A stretch of DNA of 64,000 nt from Piper betle. Taxonomy: Eukaryota; Streptophyta; Magnoliopsida; Piperales; Piperaceae. A program made the translations under genes and the position numbers. Under the pieces are notes generated by a model. It made no database searches, was not told where the DNA came from, and worked only from the letters and a program-made list of their open reading frames with translations. Within the stretch, counting starts at the first letter, position 1. Every line of letters starts with the position of its first letter. The stretch is from the NCBI GenBank assembly GCA_033002965.1, contig JAURVB010014921.1, positions 1 through 64,000 of the forward strand, given 5' to 3'. Below, piece by piece: positions 52,538 to 61,655 of this stretch.

Positions 52538-52612
52538 TCTTGGACGTAGGAAAGGTAGGAACAACACCCAAACCCTAATTCCCGGTAACATCTCTCAATC
52601 AGTGCTGTAACA

Positions 52613-53359
52613 ACAGGGAAGGAGGAGGAGGCAGAGGGAGGCGATTTTTCTCTATGCATTATATTTATGGGTCTTTCCTCATCTTCCATTTTTATCGCCA
52701 AACAGAAATTTCCTTTTTAAAAAAAATTGAAAATTTCTAATTTAAAAAAATTGTAAAGTTATTTTTTGATCTTTTTATCGAAAAAGGAAAGATGTTACTG
52801 ATAGCACCAATTGGTGGGAAAATCAAATAAATTACCAGAGAAAGGAAATTTTTTAATTAAAACACCAACATTATCCTTAAGATAAAAAATAAAAGTTAAT
52901 CAAGAATAAAGATATGGAAAAATAAAAATAAAAAACAGTTGCCGCTAATTCTTATTTTCATGTTAACCTGAAATTCATACAAACTCTTTAATTATAAAAC
53001 AGTTGAATGATTTGAACAAAAAATACAACCAAAACGACAGTTTGAATGATGGAAATGATTTCGTCTAAAAAAACAGCTCCTCCAAATGGATTAGTAAATT
53101 TTGTTTATAGAAACTAAGCAATTCCATTTAATATTTCTCAACGTTCCTGCTGAAAAATAACGATCTCATTAGATATTTCTCAACGTTCATACATCAAATG
53201 CATAAGTTTGTATAATTAATAGATACCGGAAAGATCTCATCAAAAACCAAAGATCCCCAATTTGATCCCTAAAATACAAAACAATTGAGCAAGACGTTTC
53301 TCCTCTTCCCAATGACATCTGGCAATCGCAACCCTCCACTCCCTTTCAAACTTGCAGGA
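52613..53359 (-). promoter_or_regulatory. candidate promoter side of the NPGR-like gene, beyond the LTR nest
   Basis: On the minus strand 52660-52672 reads CATAAATATAATG, a TATA-like sequence, followed toward the gene by a C/T-rich leader-like stretch ending at 52613 where the nest begins. This is the expected look of a plant core promoter and 5' UTR, and the NPGR coding exons lie on the other side of the nest. The link is inferred from orientation and composition. 52700-53340 is otherwise AT-rich without features. Confidence 0.35.
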
Positions 53360-54017
53360 GCATTAGAAACAGCTCACTTGTAAGCGTATATGCGACAATC
53401 ATAGATGTGCCCCACAAGGACATGTTCAGAAAGCGGGGACCAAAACCTCTATAGAAGCCTCTCTAATCATCTTCCTCAATTAGAGCCTTAGCTGTCTGTC
53501 TTCATAACGTATGGTCTCCCAGCACCATAGTTGTCCACAACCTAAGCGCTCAAACACATGTGGATGAACTATGCAATTATAGTTTTTTGATTTAAATCTC
53601 ATGAGTCAAACACGGAAGTCGAGTTTTTATTGTGCTATTGGTGTGGTTATAACTGAAGAAGAAGCACCGGCAAGAGTTCCTGCAGCAGCCTGAACAGCAA
53701 CCATCTCCAAATGAGACGGCCTCCTCTCTGAATTGTTGTTGTAGCCCAAACTCCTGCCAAAGAAGTGGTGGAATCAGACACGCTGTAAACTTCCAACAGC
53801 TTGAACAAAATAAATTTTCTGCGTAACCATAAAATATATACCTCCTAACTGCATGTTGAGCTGCACCATATGCATCACCATAGAGCTGATGCTGGGGATA
53901 GGGTAAGTGTAGTTATAGCAAAACCCTCAGCTTTTAGTACATTATAAACAACGTCATACGGGCCACGACATGGAGTTGTCCCTGGTATAGGCCTTGGACC
54001 ATAAGCCGCTGACAGAT
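53360..54017 (-). pseudogene. SLC25A44-like mitochondrial carrier, C-terminal exons, decayed
   Basis: Mitochondrial carrier family proteins move metabolites across the inner membrane; the SLC25A44 group in animals carries branched-chain amino acids, while the plant members' substrate is not settled. Two exons are readable: 54017-53842 and 53753 to about 53360. The first gives QRLMVQG, then in a shifted frame PIPGTTPC, YDVVYNVLKAEGF and LSPASALW, the last followed by a stop. The second gives SLGYNNNSERRPSHLEMVAV and AAAGTLAGASSSVITTPI, a frame break where the carrier signature begins, then VVDNYGAGRPYVMKT, ALIEEDD, a stop, and RGFYRGFGPRFLNMSLWGTS. At least two frame breaks and two stops are present. 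The N-terminal exons are not found; a copia element begins 0.9 kb upstream. Confidence 0.82.
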
Positions 54018-54934
54018 CTGAAGAATCATATACCATGTTCTGTGTTCCAACTCATAGAATTCAAGCATAAAAAATTGTAAAGGAAATGGCCAATGATATG
54101 CCAATGCAAAAATGATAAACAACTCCTTTTAACTGCAATGATTGGTTACCAATTAAAAAAAGTAGCATAAAGCCATATTCACTGCAAGGAACGCCAAAGT
54201 AGCCCACCAAACATGAGCAAACTTCTTATATCCTCAACTTATTCCGTAAATAAACCACCAAAACTATCAATCCTAATGAAGCCTTATGCAAACCAACCTA
54301 ACAGTCTCTGCATGTCTCAATAGATAAGGGCAACCCATGGCTCCAATCCATAGCAGATACTAGAGGCAATATTAGTGCGTGCAAAAAAGTTTTACAAGGC
54401 AAGATAGAACCCAATCTAACAAACAGTAAATAAAAATTATACTGTTGCACGAGAAAATTTTCGGTATGAGTATTGAAAGTGGCATAAAGAAAGGTCTCCA
54501 AGGCAAAGGACCTTTGAACTTTGTCAAAGATACATTGCAACAGCTCCACCAGGCCATAAAAATTTGGAGACAAACAAATGAGCCTCCCATACCTTTCAGT
54601 AGAGAAACAGAACAAATTTAGATCTACGTTTTCTACAACTTACGTCGCTCCTTAAAAAGAACAATAGTAACATTTAGCATTGACATGAAATTATGAACAC
54701 GTGAAGGGCTTTTCCCATCACATAATACTGCTACATGGTTTGCAGTCATGTAATACAACTGCAAATGGCTTTTGTTACAGCAGCATATGCTACTTCCAAA
54801 AGCAAACCATGTTATTTCATCAGAAAAAAGTTTAAGCTGTTGAGACTTGGCCTGTCTTAAATATACCAACGATGTTTTCCAGAGTATTAATTAACAGCAA
54901 AATAAGGAGGTCCCTCCTAAAAATGTCTTAAATA
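54018..54934. other. region between the carrier fragment and the copia element
   Basis: No exon of the carrier gene was recognised here, though this is where intron or upstream exon sequence would lie. The phrase CTTAAATATACCAA with following GATGTTTTCC at 54857-54880 recurs beyond the copia at 63090. This shows a local tandem duplication of about 75 bp that existed before the copia inserted. Confidence 0.4.
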
Positions 54935-55467
54935 TGTCGGGTTGTCCCTATTCCGTAAATATATGAACTTATAACCATATTTTGGGCAAAAATTAAGATT
55001 TTCTTTGGTTAGTTGAAAGGGATAAAAGTAATGTACGACGCTTTTTTTCTTTGGTTTTTTCTGGTTTTTGGGTTTTGGAGAAAAATTACTGCAAAGGGAG
55101 AAAGAAAATTGTGTGGATTGAAGAAAGGTGAATGCTTTGTTGAGATTAACTTGCAATCGTCAATGGTAACTTCACGAAGTTCTTAATTTGTAATATTCTT
55201 TCTTTATTGTCTTCTACGACTTTATATCAATTTTGTAAAAAATACAGTAAATTAGTATTGGGGAGTTTGTTCTCCTGTGAATCTATTCTGTATCAAAATT
55301 GTGATATAGTGAATTTGATCTAGTCGTTTGCCCCGTGGTTTTTTTCCCAAATTTGGGGTTTTCCACGTAAAATTATCTTGTCGTCTCTCTCTATTTGCTT
55401 GGTACTTTTCATCCTTATATGTTGAAATAAGGGGATTTATATTTGGTTTGTTTGGTTAATCCCAACA
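54935..55467 (+). repeat. 5' LTR of the copia element
   Basis: A 533-bp direct repeat of 62541-63089. It begins TGTCGGGTTGTCC and ends TTAATCCCAACA. Substitutions and small indels distinguish it from the 3' LTR, so the insertion is not very recent. Confidence 0.95.
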
Positions 55468-55468
55468 A

Positions 55469-55483
55469 GTGGTATCAGAGCCA
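55469..55483 (+). other. primer binding site (initiator tRNA-Met type)
   Basis: GTGGTATCAGAGCC starts two bases after the 5' LTR. It matches the complement of the 3' end of plant initiator methionine tRNA, the usual primer for copia minus-strand synthesis. Confidence 0.92.
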
Positions 55484-55585
55484 ACAGGTTTGCAAGTTTT
55501 GCTTATTGATATTTGATACTCACTAGGTGTTCGATGAAATTTCTAAGAGCCTAGTTGGTGTGTCTGTGATTTATATTTCAGCAAG

Positions 55586-56329
55586 ATGACTGATGAGAAG
55601 TATGTTAAAATGATATCTCTTAAGGGGCTAGTAACTGGCATTATTGGAAAGGAAAGATGATTGATCATCTATATTCCAAGGATTTATATGAACCTATCAC
55701 TGGTCAGAAATCGGCAGAGGTGACTGAAAAAGACAGGAATAAATTGGATAGGAAGGCTATGGCCTGTTTGAGACAATGGGTAGATGAAATTGTGTATCAT
55801 CATGTTTCTGAATTGACGTCCTCAAAAGCAATATGGAATAAACTCCAAGAAGTTTATGAGAGGAATACTGCTGGCAATAAGACCTTTTTGATAAGAAAAT
55901 TGGTGAATTTGAGGTATAAGGATGGAACTGACGTAAGTGAGCATCTTAATGAGATGAAGAGTATTATTACTCAACTTGCCAGGATGAAGATGACTCTAGA
56001 TGAGGAATGACAAGCTATCTTGCTCCTCAACACTTTGCCAGAGAGTTAGAAAACATTGGTGATATCTTTGAGCAATGCTGCTCCGGATGGAAAACTCATA
56101 ATGGACATGGTAACAAGCAGTTTACTGAATGAGGAGGTGAGAAGAAAATCTTTACCAACTTCAGGGTCTCATGCATTAGTGTCAGAAGAGGCAAGAGGTA
56201 GATCGAGAAATAGAGACACAGACAGAAGGGACAAGAGTCGAGGAAGGTCTAAATAGAAGAGGCAAGAGGTAGATCGAGAAATAGAGACACAGACAGAAGG
56301 GACAAGAGTCAAGGAAGGTCTAAATACAG
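55586..56329 (+). pseudogene. copia gag region, broken
   Basis: This encodes the capsid-like part of the retrotransposon polyprotein. The ATG at 55586 follows the primer site and gives MTDEKYVKMISLKG. The frame then breaks at the GGGG run 55624-55627. The capsid-type region continues in the next frame through 56007, with NRLDRKAM-like and KTFLIRKLVNLRYKDG motifs. Two in-frame stops follow (56008-56010 TGA, 56047-56049 TAG). A basic, arginine/serine-rich stretch reads RSRNRDTDRRDKSRGRSK. A 71-bp tandem duplication (56184-56254 and 56255-56325) adds a further frame change and a stop. Non-functional. Confidence 0.88.
56184..56325 (+). repeat. 71-bp tandem duplication inside copia gag
   Basis: Two adjacent copies of a segment starting AGAAGAGGCAAGAGGTAG and ending GGTCTAAAT differ by one base (GAGTCG against GAGTCA). 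Because 71 is not a multiple of three, it shifts the reading frame and makes the codon at the junction a stop. Confidence 0.95.
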
Positions 56330-56995
56330 GAAGCACTTAAAGTGTTATTATTGTGACAAGACAGGTCATATGAAGAAGGATTGTTGGAAGCTCAAGAAAG
56401 ACATGAAAAATAAGGACAACAAGGATCATGGAGAAACGAATACTAATGTTGTACATGATGACATGGTGATTCTTTCTGATTGTGGGAATGATTGTTTGAT
56501 GGCCGATTGTGATGCTAGTTGGGTAGTTGACTCAGGAGCATCATTTCATGCAACTCCAAGCAGAAATTTATTTACTACCCATGAATCTTCAGATTTGGGA
56601 ATAGTGAAGATGGGAAATAGTGATACTTCCAAAATTGTGGGACTTGGAGATGTGCATATAGAAACAAACACGGGTTACAGATTGGTGCTTAAAAATGTCA
56701 GACATATTCCAGATTTAAGGATGAGTTTGTTGTCAACCGGAGTGCTTGATGATGAAGGATTTGGTTCACAATTTACACAAGGTGTGTGGAAACTTGTGAA
56801 AGGTTCTCTTTTGTTGCTAAAGGGAAGAAGTGTTGCAGTTTGTACAAAACTGAGACGAGTCTGGTTCGAAGGGAGGTTAATATCTCCTCATTTGATTCCA
56901 CTGCTGATTTGTGGCACCATCGATTGGGACACATGAGTGAGAAGGGACTAGAGACTTTGAAGAAGTTAAATCTCCTTCCCAAGGTCAAGGACATC
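56330..56995 (+). pseudogene. copia zinc knuckle, protease and pre-integrase region
   Basis: The nucleocapsid zinc knuckle CYYCDKTGHMKKDC (CX2CX4HX4C) lies near 56345-56386. The aspartic protease motif WVVDSGASFHAT is at about 56520-56555, followed by VRHIPDLRMSLLSTG. A frame shift near 56815 separates this from the GAG-pre-integrase motif LWHHRLGHMSEKGLETLKKL at 56908-56968. The region is cut at 56995 by the element at 56996-58891. The protease active-site triad (DSG) is intact, but the polyprotein is not continuous. Confidence 0.92.
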
Positions 56996-58891
56996 TATAA
57001 CGACCCGCCATTTTTCACAACATTGTGGGCCTAGCTGGCTAGGTGTTACTCACAATTAAGCAAATATGACTAACATTTTTATTTAACAAAAACATATATA
57101 AGATCCCACAGTCTTAGACCGTTTCCCAGTAGCCACACTTATTTCTCAAATAAATAATAAAAGGAGTCCTCATATTTATTTTGCTCCATGCCCTGGTTGT
57201 CAATCACCTACTTTCGTATCTGCACACCTGCGGAGGCAATTCCGCGTTAGTGATTACAACACTAAGTAGTATAATAGATAAAACAAATCAAGTACATTCC
57301 ACTATTTCCTTATGTTTATTTTAATATGCGGTGGAGCGATTCTGCTATACTCCAAAACAATGCGGAGGAGGTATCCACTGTGATCCGCACACCCCGGCCG
57401 TAGCCCTTTTATGGGGAGGCTACCACTACCGTCTCCAGTGCTAGTGCCTCGCACACCCCGGCCGTAGCCTTTTTGTGGGGAAGCTATCACTGCACTCAGG
57501 TGATTGCTACGCCCCGTTTGTGGGGAAGCTCTCACTACCAATTCTAGTGTCAGTGCCTCGCACACCCCGGCCGTAGCCTTTTTATGGGGAGGCTATCACT
57601 GCACTCCAGTGCCAGTGCCTTGCACACCCCGGCCGTAGCCTTTTTATGGGAGGCTATCACTGCACTCAGGTGAATGCTACGCCCCGTTTGTGGGGAAGCT
57701 CTCACTGCCAACTCTAGTGCCAGTGCCTCACACACCCCGGCCGTAGCCTTTTTATGGGGAGGCTATCACTGCACTCAGGTGAATGCTATGCCCCGTTTGT
57801 GGGGAAGCTCTCACTGCCAATTCTAGTGCCAGTGCCTCACACACCCCGGCCGTAGCCTTTTTATGGGGAGGCTATCACTGCACTCCAGTGCGATGGAGGA
57901 ATCGCTGTGCCTCGCTCACCCCGGCCGTAGCCTTTTTATGGGGCGGCTATCACTACTCCAAAACAATGTCGATGCATTACACAATTTACGCACATAATAC
58001 GACCCCGTGTCGGACTGAGTCAATTCTTTGACCCCGGTTGCACTCGGTGCATGGTGGTCGAATCTGGGCTCAGGCCGACCTAGGCTACCAACAAGGAAAG
58101 TACGATGTTCTACCTATTATACGTACCTGACTTGTGATTTCGTCTGACTGTGACCCGTAAACCCTAATCTGAATAAGGGCATAAAATTATACATTAGTAT
58201 AATTTTATTTTGCATGAACCTACATGCAACTTACATGACTAATATACTATCAATTTTAAATGATGTAATTAGTTCATGTTAGTCTTCATTTCTTATTAAA
58301 TTTTTAGCAATTCTAATGATAATTAATTATTAATTATCATTATCCAAATCCTCATTATCTAATTGATAATTTAATTATTAACATGTCCATTTACAAAACA
58401 ACTAAGCAATCGACAAGAACCCCATGCATAAGACACTGGAGATCTAGCAACTTGACAGGGCGTCTTCAACAAACCTTGCATGCAAGAATCCTAATGGAAA
58501 CAAATAAGATGAGGGATGAAATACTCACACAGAAATGGGGAGGTCGCCTGGGACGGAGATGAGGGATGAAATACTCCCTCCTCCTGCATATATATACACT
58601 TCAACCCTTCCCTCCATTAAATTCTCATACCCCATCATCCCTTGGTATTCCCTAGGTTCAACGAGCCCCTTCATTAAATTCTCACACCCCATCATCCATT
58701 GGTATTTCCTAGGTTCAACGACCCCTTCATTAAATTCTCACACCCCATCATTCATTCATGAATAGGTATTTTCTAGGTGACCTTAAGTCGAACCATGACC
58801 GGTCGACTTGATAACCAACCATATTGGTTCATCTATATTTATTTCATAATATTTAGGTTCGAGTCTTGTAATAAAAATTATGGTTTTTACA
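56996..58891. mobile_element. 1.9-kb element with TA...CA ends, copy 2 (TSD ACATC), inside copia
   Basis: The element starts TATAACGACCCGCC and ends GGTTTTTACA. Perfect ACATC duplications flank it at 56991-56995 and 58892-58896, and removing it restores the copia pre-integrase/integrase reading. It shares its ends and the segment around 58008-58060 with the 1.2-kb element at 45977-47181. It is longer mainly because of a GC-rich tandem repeat block at 57350-57960. No transposase or reverse transcriptase is visible. It is probably a solo LTR or non-autonomous LTR element with non-canonical termini. Confidence 0.85.
57350..57960. repeat. tandem repeats of about 65 and 108 bp with CCCCGGCCGTAGCC core
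   Basis: The core CCCCGGCCGTAGCC appears seven times, starting near 57392, 57456, 57565, 57630, 57738, 57846 and 57920. Spacing is either about 65 or about 108 bases, so two related unit lengths alternate; the longer adds a CGCCCCGTTTGTGGGGAAGC segment. The homologous 1.2-kb element lacks this block, so the array expanded within this copy or lineage. Confidence 0.9.
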
Positions 58892-58896
58892 ACATC

Positions 58897-59856
58897 ACAA
58901 TTAGTCCTTGTGACCATTGTTTGGTCGGGAAACAACGTCGGACATCCTTTGCAAGCACAAGTACAAGGAAGTCAGAAGTTCTTGAGTTGGTACACTACTG
59001 ATGTTTGTGGGCCTATGGAGGTAAAATCTCTTGGCGGTTCTATATTTTATTTGATGATACTTCTAGGAAGGTGTGGGCTTATGACATGAAAAATAAAAGT
59101 GATGTTTTTGGCATCTTTAAGAATTTTCATGTATTGGTTGAAAGAGAAACCGATAAGCTCTTGAAATGTCTTAGAAGTAATAATGGTGGTGAATATTGTT
59201 CTGTTGAGTTTGATGAATATTGTAGCAAGCATTGGATTAGGCATGAGAAGACGGTTCCTTATACTCCTCAACATAATGGAGTGGCTGAAAGAATGAATAG
59301 GACCATATCTGAGAGGGTTAGGAGTATGTTGTCTTCAGCTAAGTTGCCTAAAAGCTTCTGGGGTGAAGCCATGAGCACAACTTGTTATTTAATCAACAGA
59401 TCTCCCACACATGCTCTGGACAGTGACATACCAGAAAGGGTTTGGAGTGATAAAAAGGTCAGTTATTCTCATTTGAGAGTCTTTGGTTGTAAAGCCTTTG
59501 CACATGTGCCCAAGGAGCAAAGGGCTAAGCTTGACTCTAGAGCCGTGGAATGTATTTTTCTGGGATATGGTGATGATAAGTTTGGATACAAACTTTGGGA
59601 TCCTAAGAATAGAAAATTGATTCGAAGCAGAGATGTAGTTTTCAGGGAGGATCAAACAGTTGAGGACTTTGGCAAGGAAGAAGTTCCTCAAACTAAATCT
59701 CAGGAAAGCTTGGAAAAGATAAAAGATCCTTCAACCTCAGCTAGAAGTGAAGAGGCGGCTCAGGATGACACAATTATTTCCCCACCGAGTGATGATGAGG
59801 GTGAGGATGTGGTGTCTGATGATATTTCTAATGAGTTTGTTAATGATGTTGGATAG
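58897..59856 (+). pseudogene. copia integrase
   Basis: Integrase joins the cDNA copy to host DNA. The zinc-binding end CDHCLVGKQRRTSF is near 58908-58950 and VHYTDVCGPMEV-type sequence leads into the catalytic core. A frame break falls at about 59040, after which the core runs to 59856. Core motifs are FDDTSRKVWAY (first catalytic aspartate region), LRSNNGGEYCS (second), and TPQHNGVAERMNRTISE with the final glutamate. SHLRVFGCKAFAHVP and RSRDVVFRED are typical copia C-terminal motifs. A stop at 59854-59856 separates it from the reverse transcriptase. The DD(35)E residues appear retained. Confidence 0.93.
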
Positions 59857-59892
59857 GAACATGAAGATTCTGATCAAGGGCAGCCAACTAAT

Positions 59893-60686
59893 GTGAGGAG
59901 ATCAGCTCATGAACCAGTTCCATCAACAAGATATCCATCATCAGAATATGTGACAATTACTGAATGTGGAGAACCAGAAAATTTCAGTGAGGTCAAAGCT
60001 CATGTAGAAAGGGAGAAATGGTTGAAGGCAATGCCAGATGAGATGAAATCTTTGCATGATAATCACACCTATGAGTTGGTGGATCTTCCTAAGGGGAAGA
60101 GAATATTAAGGAATAAATGGGTCTACAGGATCAAATATGAAGAAAATAACACACAACCAAGGTACAAGGCAAGGTTGGTGGTGAAGGGCTTCGGACAGAA
60201 GAAAGGTATTGATTTCGATGAAATTTTTTCTCCTGTTGTTAAAATGTCTTCTATTAGAATTGTTCTGGCTTTGGCTGCAAGTTTGGATTTGGAAGTTGAA
60301 CAGTTAGATGTGAAGACGGCCTTTCTTCATGGTGATCTTGAGGAGACTATATACATGGAGCAACCAGAGGGTTTTAAAGTCAGAGGAAAGGAACAGATGG
60401 TGTGCAGACTGAAAAAGAGTTTGTATGGTTTGAAGCAAGCTCCTAGACAGTGGTATAAAAAGTTTGATTCTTTTATGGAAAAGAATGGGTACAAGAAATC
60501 TGTTTCTGATCACTGTGTGTTCATCAAGAGGTTTGATGATGGTGACTTTGTTATTCTGTTGCTTTATGTGGATGACATGTTGATTGTAGGACATGATGGA
60601 GCCAAGATTGCAAGTTTAAAGAAGAACTTGAACAAATCCTTTGCAATGAAGGATTTGGGACCGGCAAAGCAAATCTTGGGAATGTC
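59893..60686 (+). pseudogene. copia reverse transcriptase (5' part)
   Basis: This domain copies the element RNA into DNA. Motifs in order are KWVYRIKYEE and RYKARLVVKGF (about 60115-60190), DEIFSPVVKMSSIR, VEQLDVKTAFLHGDLEE, YGLKQAPRQWYKKFD, and the catalytic LLLYVDDMLIVG near 60560-60595. It ends ...GPAKQILGM, where the TRIM array enters at 60687. The frame is open across this part. Continuation is at 61656. Confidence 0.95.
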
Positions 60687-61655
60687 TGTGAGATCCCTCA
60701 ACTTAGTCCCACATCTAATACCTACTGGGAGAAGATCCTGTTTATAAGTGGGAATGGACTATAGATCTTTAACTTTAGGGGTACCCATTTTAAAGAAATG
60801 ACTTAGGCCCATTACGTTGCACTTTGGGCCGGGTCGTTACAAATGGTATCAGAGCCGACCTGGTTCCGTGTTAGATGGTGGGCTGGATTAGAAACGTTGG
60901 CTAGGCTGCCGGTCACGGGCCAGAAAGGTCGTGGGCTGGGGCTAGCAACGGGCCAAGAATAGGCATTTCGGGGACGAAATTCCCTAAGGTGGGTGGATTG
61001 TGAGATCCCTCAACTTAGTCACACATCTAATACCTACTGGGAGAAGATCCTGTTTATAAGTGGGAATGGATTATAGATCTTTAACTTTAGGGGTACCCAT
61101 TTTAAAGAAATGACTTAGGCCCATTACGTTGCACTTTGGGCCGGGTCGTTACAAAAAGACTAGAAACGTTGGCTACGCTGCCGGTCACGGGCCAGAAAGG
61201 TCGTGGGCTGGGGCTAGCAACGGGCCAAGAATAGGCATTTCGGGGACGAAATTTCTTAAGGTGGGTGGATCTTTAACTTCCGGGGTACCCATGTTAAAGA
61301 AATGACTTGGCCCATTACGTTGCACTTTGGGCCGGGTCGTTACAAATGGTATCAGAGCCGACCTGGTTCCGTGTTAGATGGTGGGCTGGATTAGAAACGT
61401 TGGCTAGGCTGCCGGTCACGGGCCAGAAGGTCGTGGGCTGGGGCTAGCAACGGGCCAAGAATAGGCATTTCGGGGACGAAATTCCCTAAGGTGGGTGGAT
61501 TGTGAGATCCCTCAACTTAGTCCCACATCTAATACCTACTGGGAGAAGATCCTGTTTATAAGTGGGAATGGACTATAGATCTTTAACTTTAGGGGTACCC
61601 ATTTTAAAGAAATGACTTAGGCCCATTACGTTGCACTTTGGGCCGGGTTGTTACA
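60687..61655 (+). mobile_element. tandem TRIM retrotransposon array (TSD ATGTC), inside copia
   Basis: Four copies of a 155-bp LTR (TGTGAGATCCC...GTTACA) alternate with short internal segments: LTR1 60687-60841, LTR2 60999-61153, truncated LTR3 61271-61344 and LTR4 61501-61655. Each complete internal segment opens with a TGGTATCAGAGCC primer site (initiator tRNA-Met) and closes with a purine-rich CCTAAGGTGGGTGG. ATGTC duplications at 60682-60686 and 61656-61660 are perfect. The LTR1 and LTR4 sequences differ at one base, so the array is young. It has no coding capacity and needs proteins from another element. The middle internal segment lacks the primer site. Confidence 0.95.
60844..60859 (+). 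other. TRIM primer binding site (first copy; repeated at about 61347)
   Basis: TGGTATCAGAGCCGAC directly follows LTR1 and matches the 3' end of plant initiator tRNA-Met. The same site follows LTR3. It is deleted after LTR2, where the internal segment is about 40 bases shorter. Confidence 0.9.

Larger units (their letters stand above)
42080..52612. mobile_element. family B LTR copy 2, split into fragments by nested insertions (10.5 kb nest)
   Basis: The outer element is the same family as 36435-38456. Pieces aligning to copy 1 are 42080-42332, 45256-45976, 47182-47520 and 52538-52612, in order and in the same orientation. They are separated by a solo LTR (42333-45255), a TA...CA element (45977-47181) and a truncated family A LTR (47521-52537) that itself holds another family A solo LTR. 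Between 47520 and 52538 about 0.65 kb of copy 1 is missing, so a deletion accompanied the last event. No convincing target duplication was found for the outer element (CCATT against ACAGG). Confidence 0.85.

Noticed and set aside
54298..54869. Minus-strand ORFs that might be N-terminal exons of the mitochondrial carrier
   Set aside because: The peptides lack the PxD/ExxK carrier signature and any similarity I recognise to the expected upstream exons.
57350..57960. A CRISPR-like array of regularly spaced repeats
   Set aside because: The DNA is plant nuclear, the spacers are themselves repeated, and the spacing alternates between two lengths; it is a minisatellite.
57302..58031. Short repetitive ORFs with CEALTLEL / SASASHTP-type repeats
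   Set aside because: They are translations of the tandem GC-rich array in the TA...CA element, not genes.
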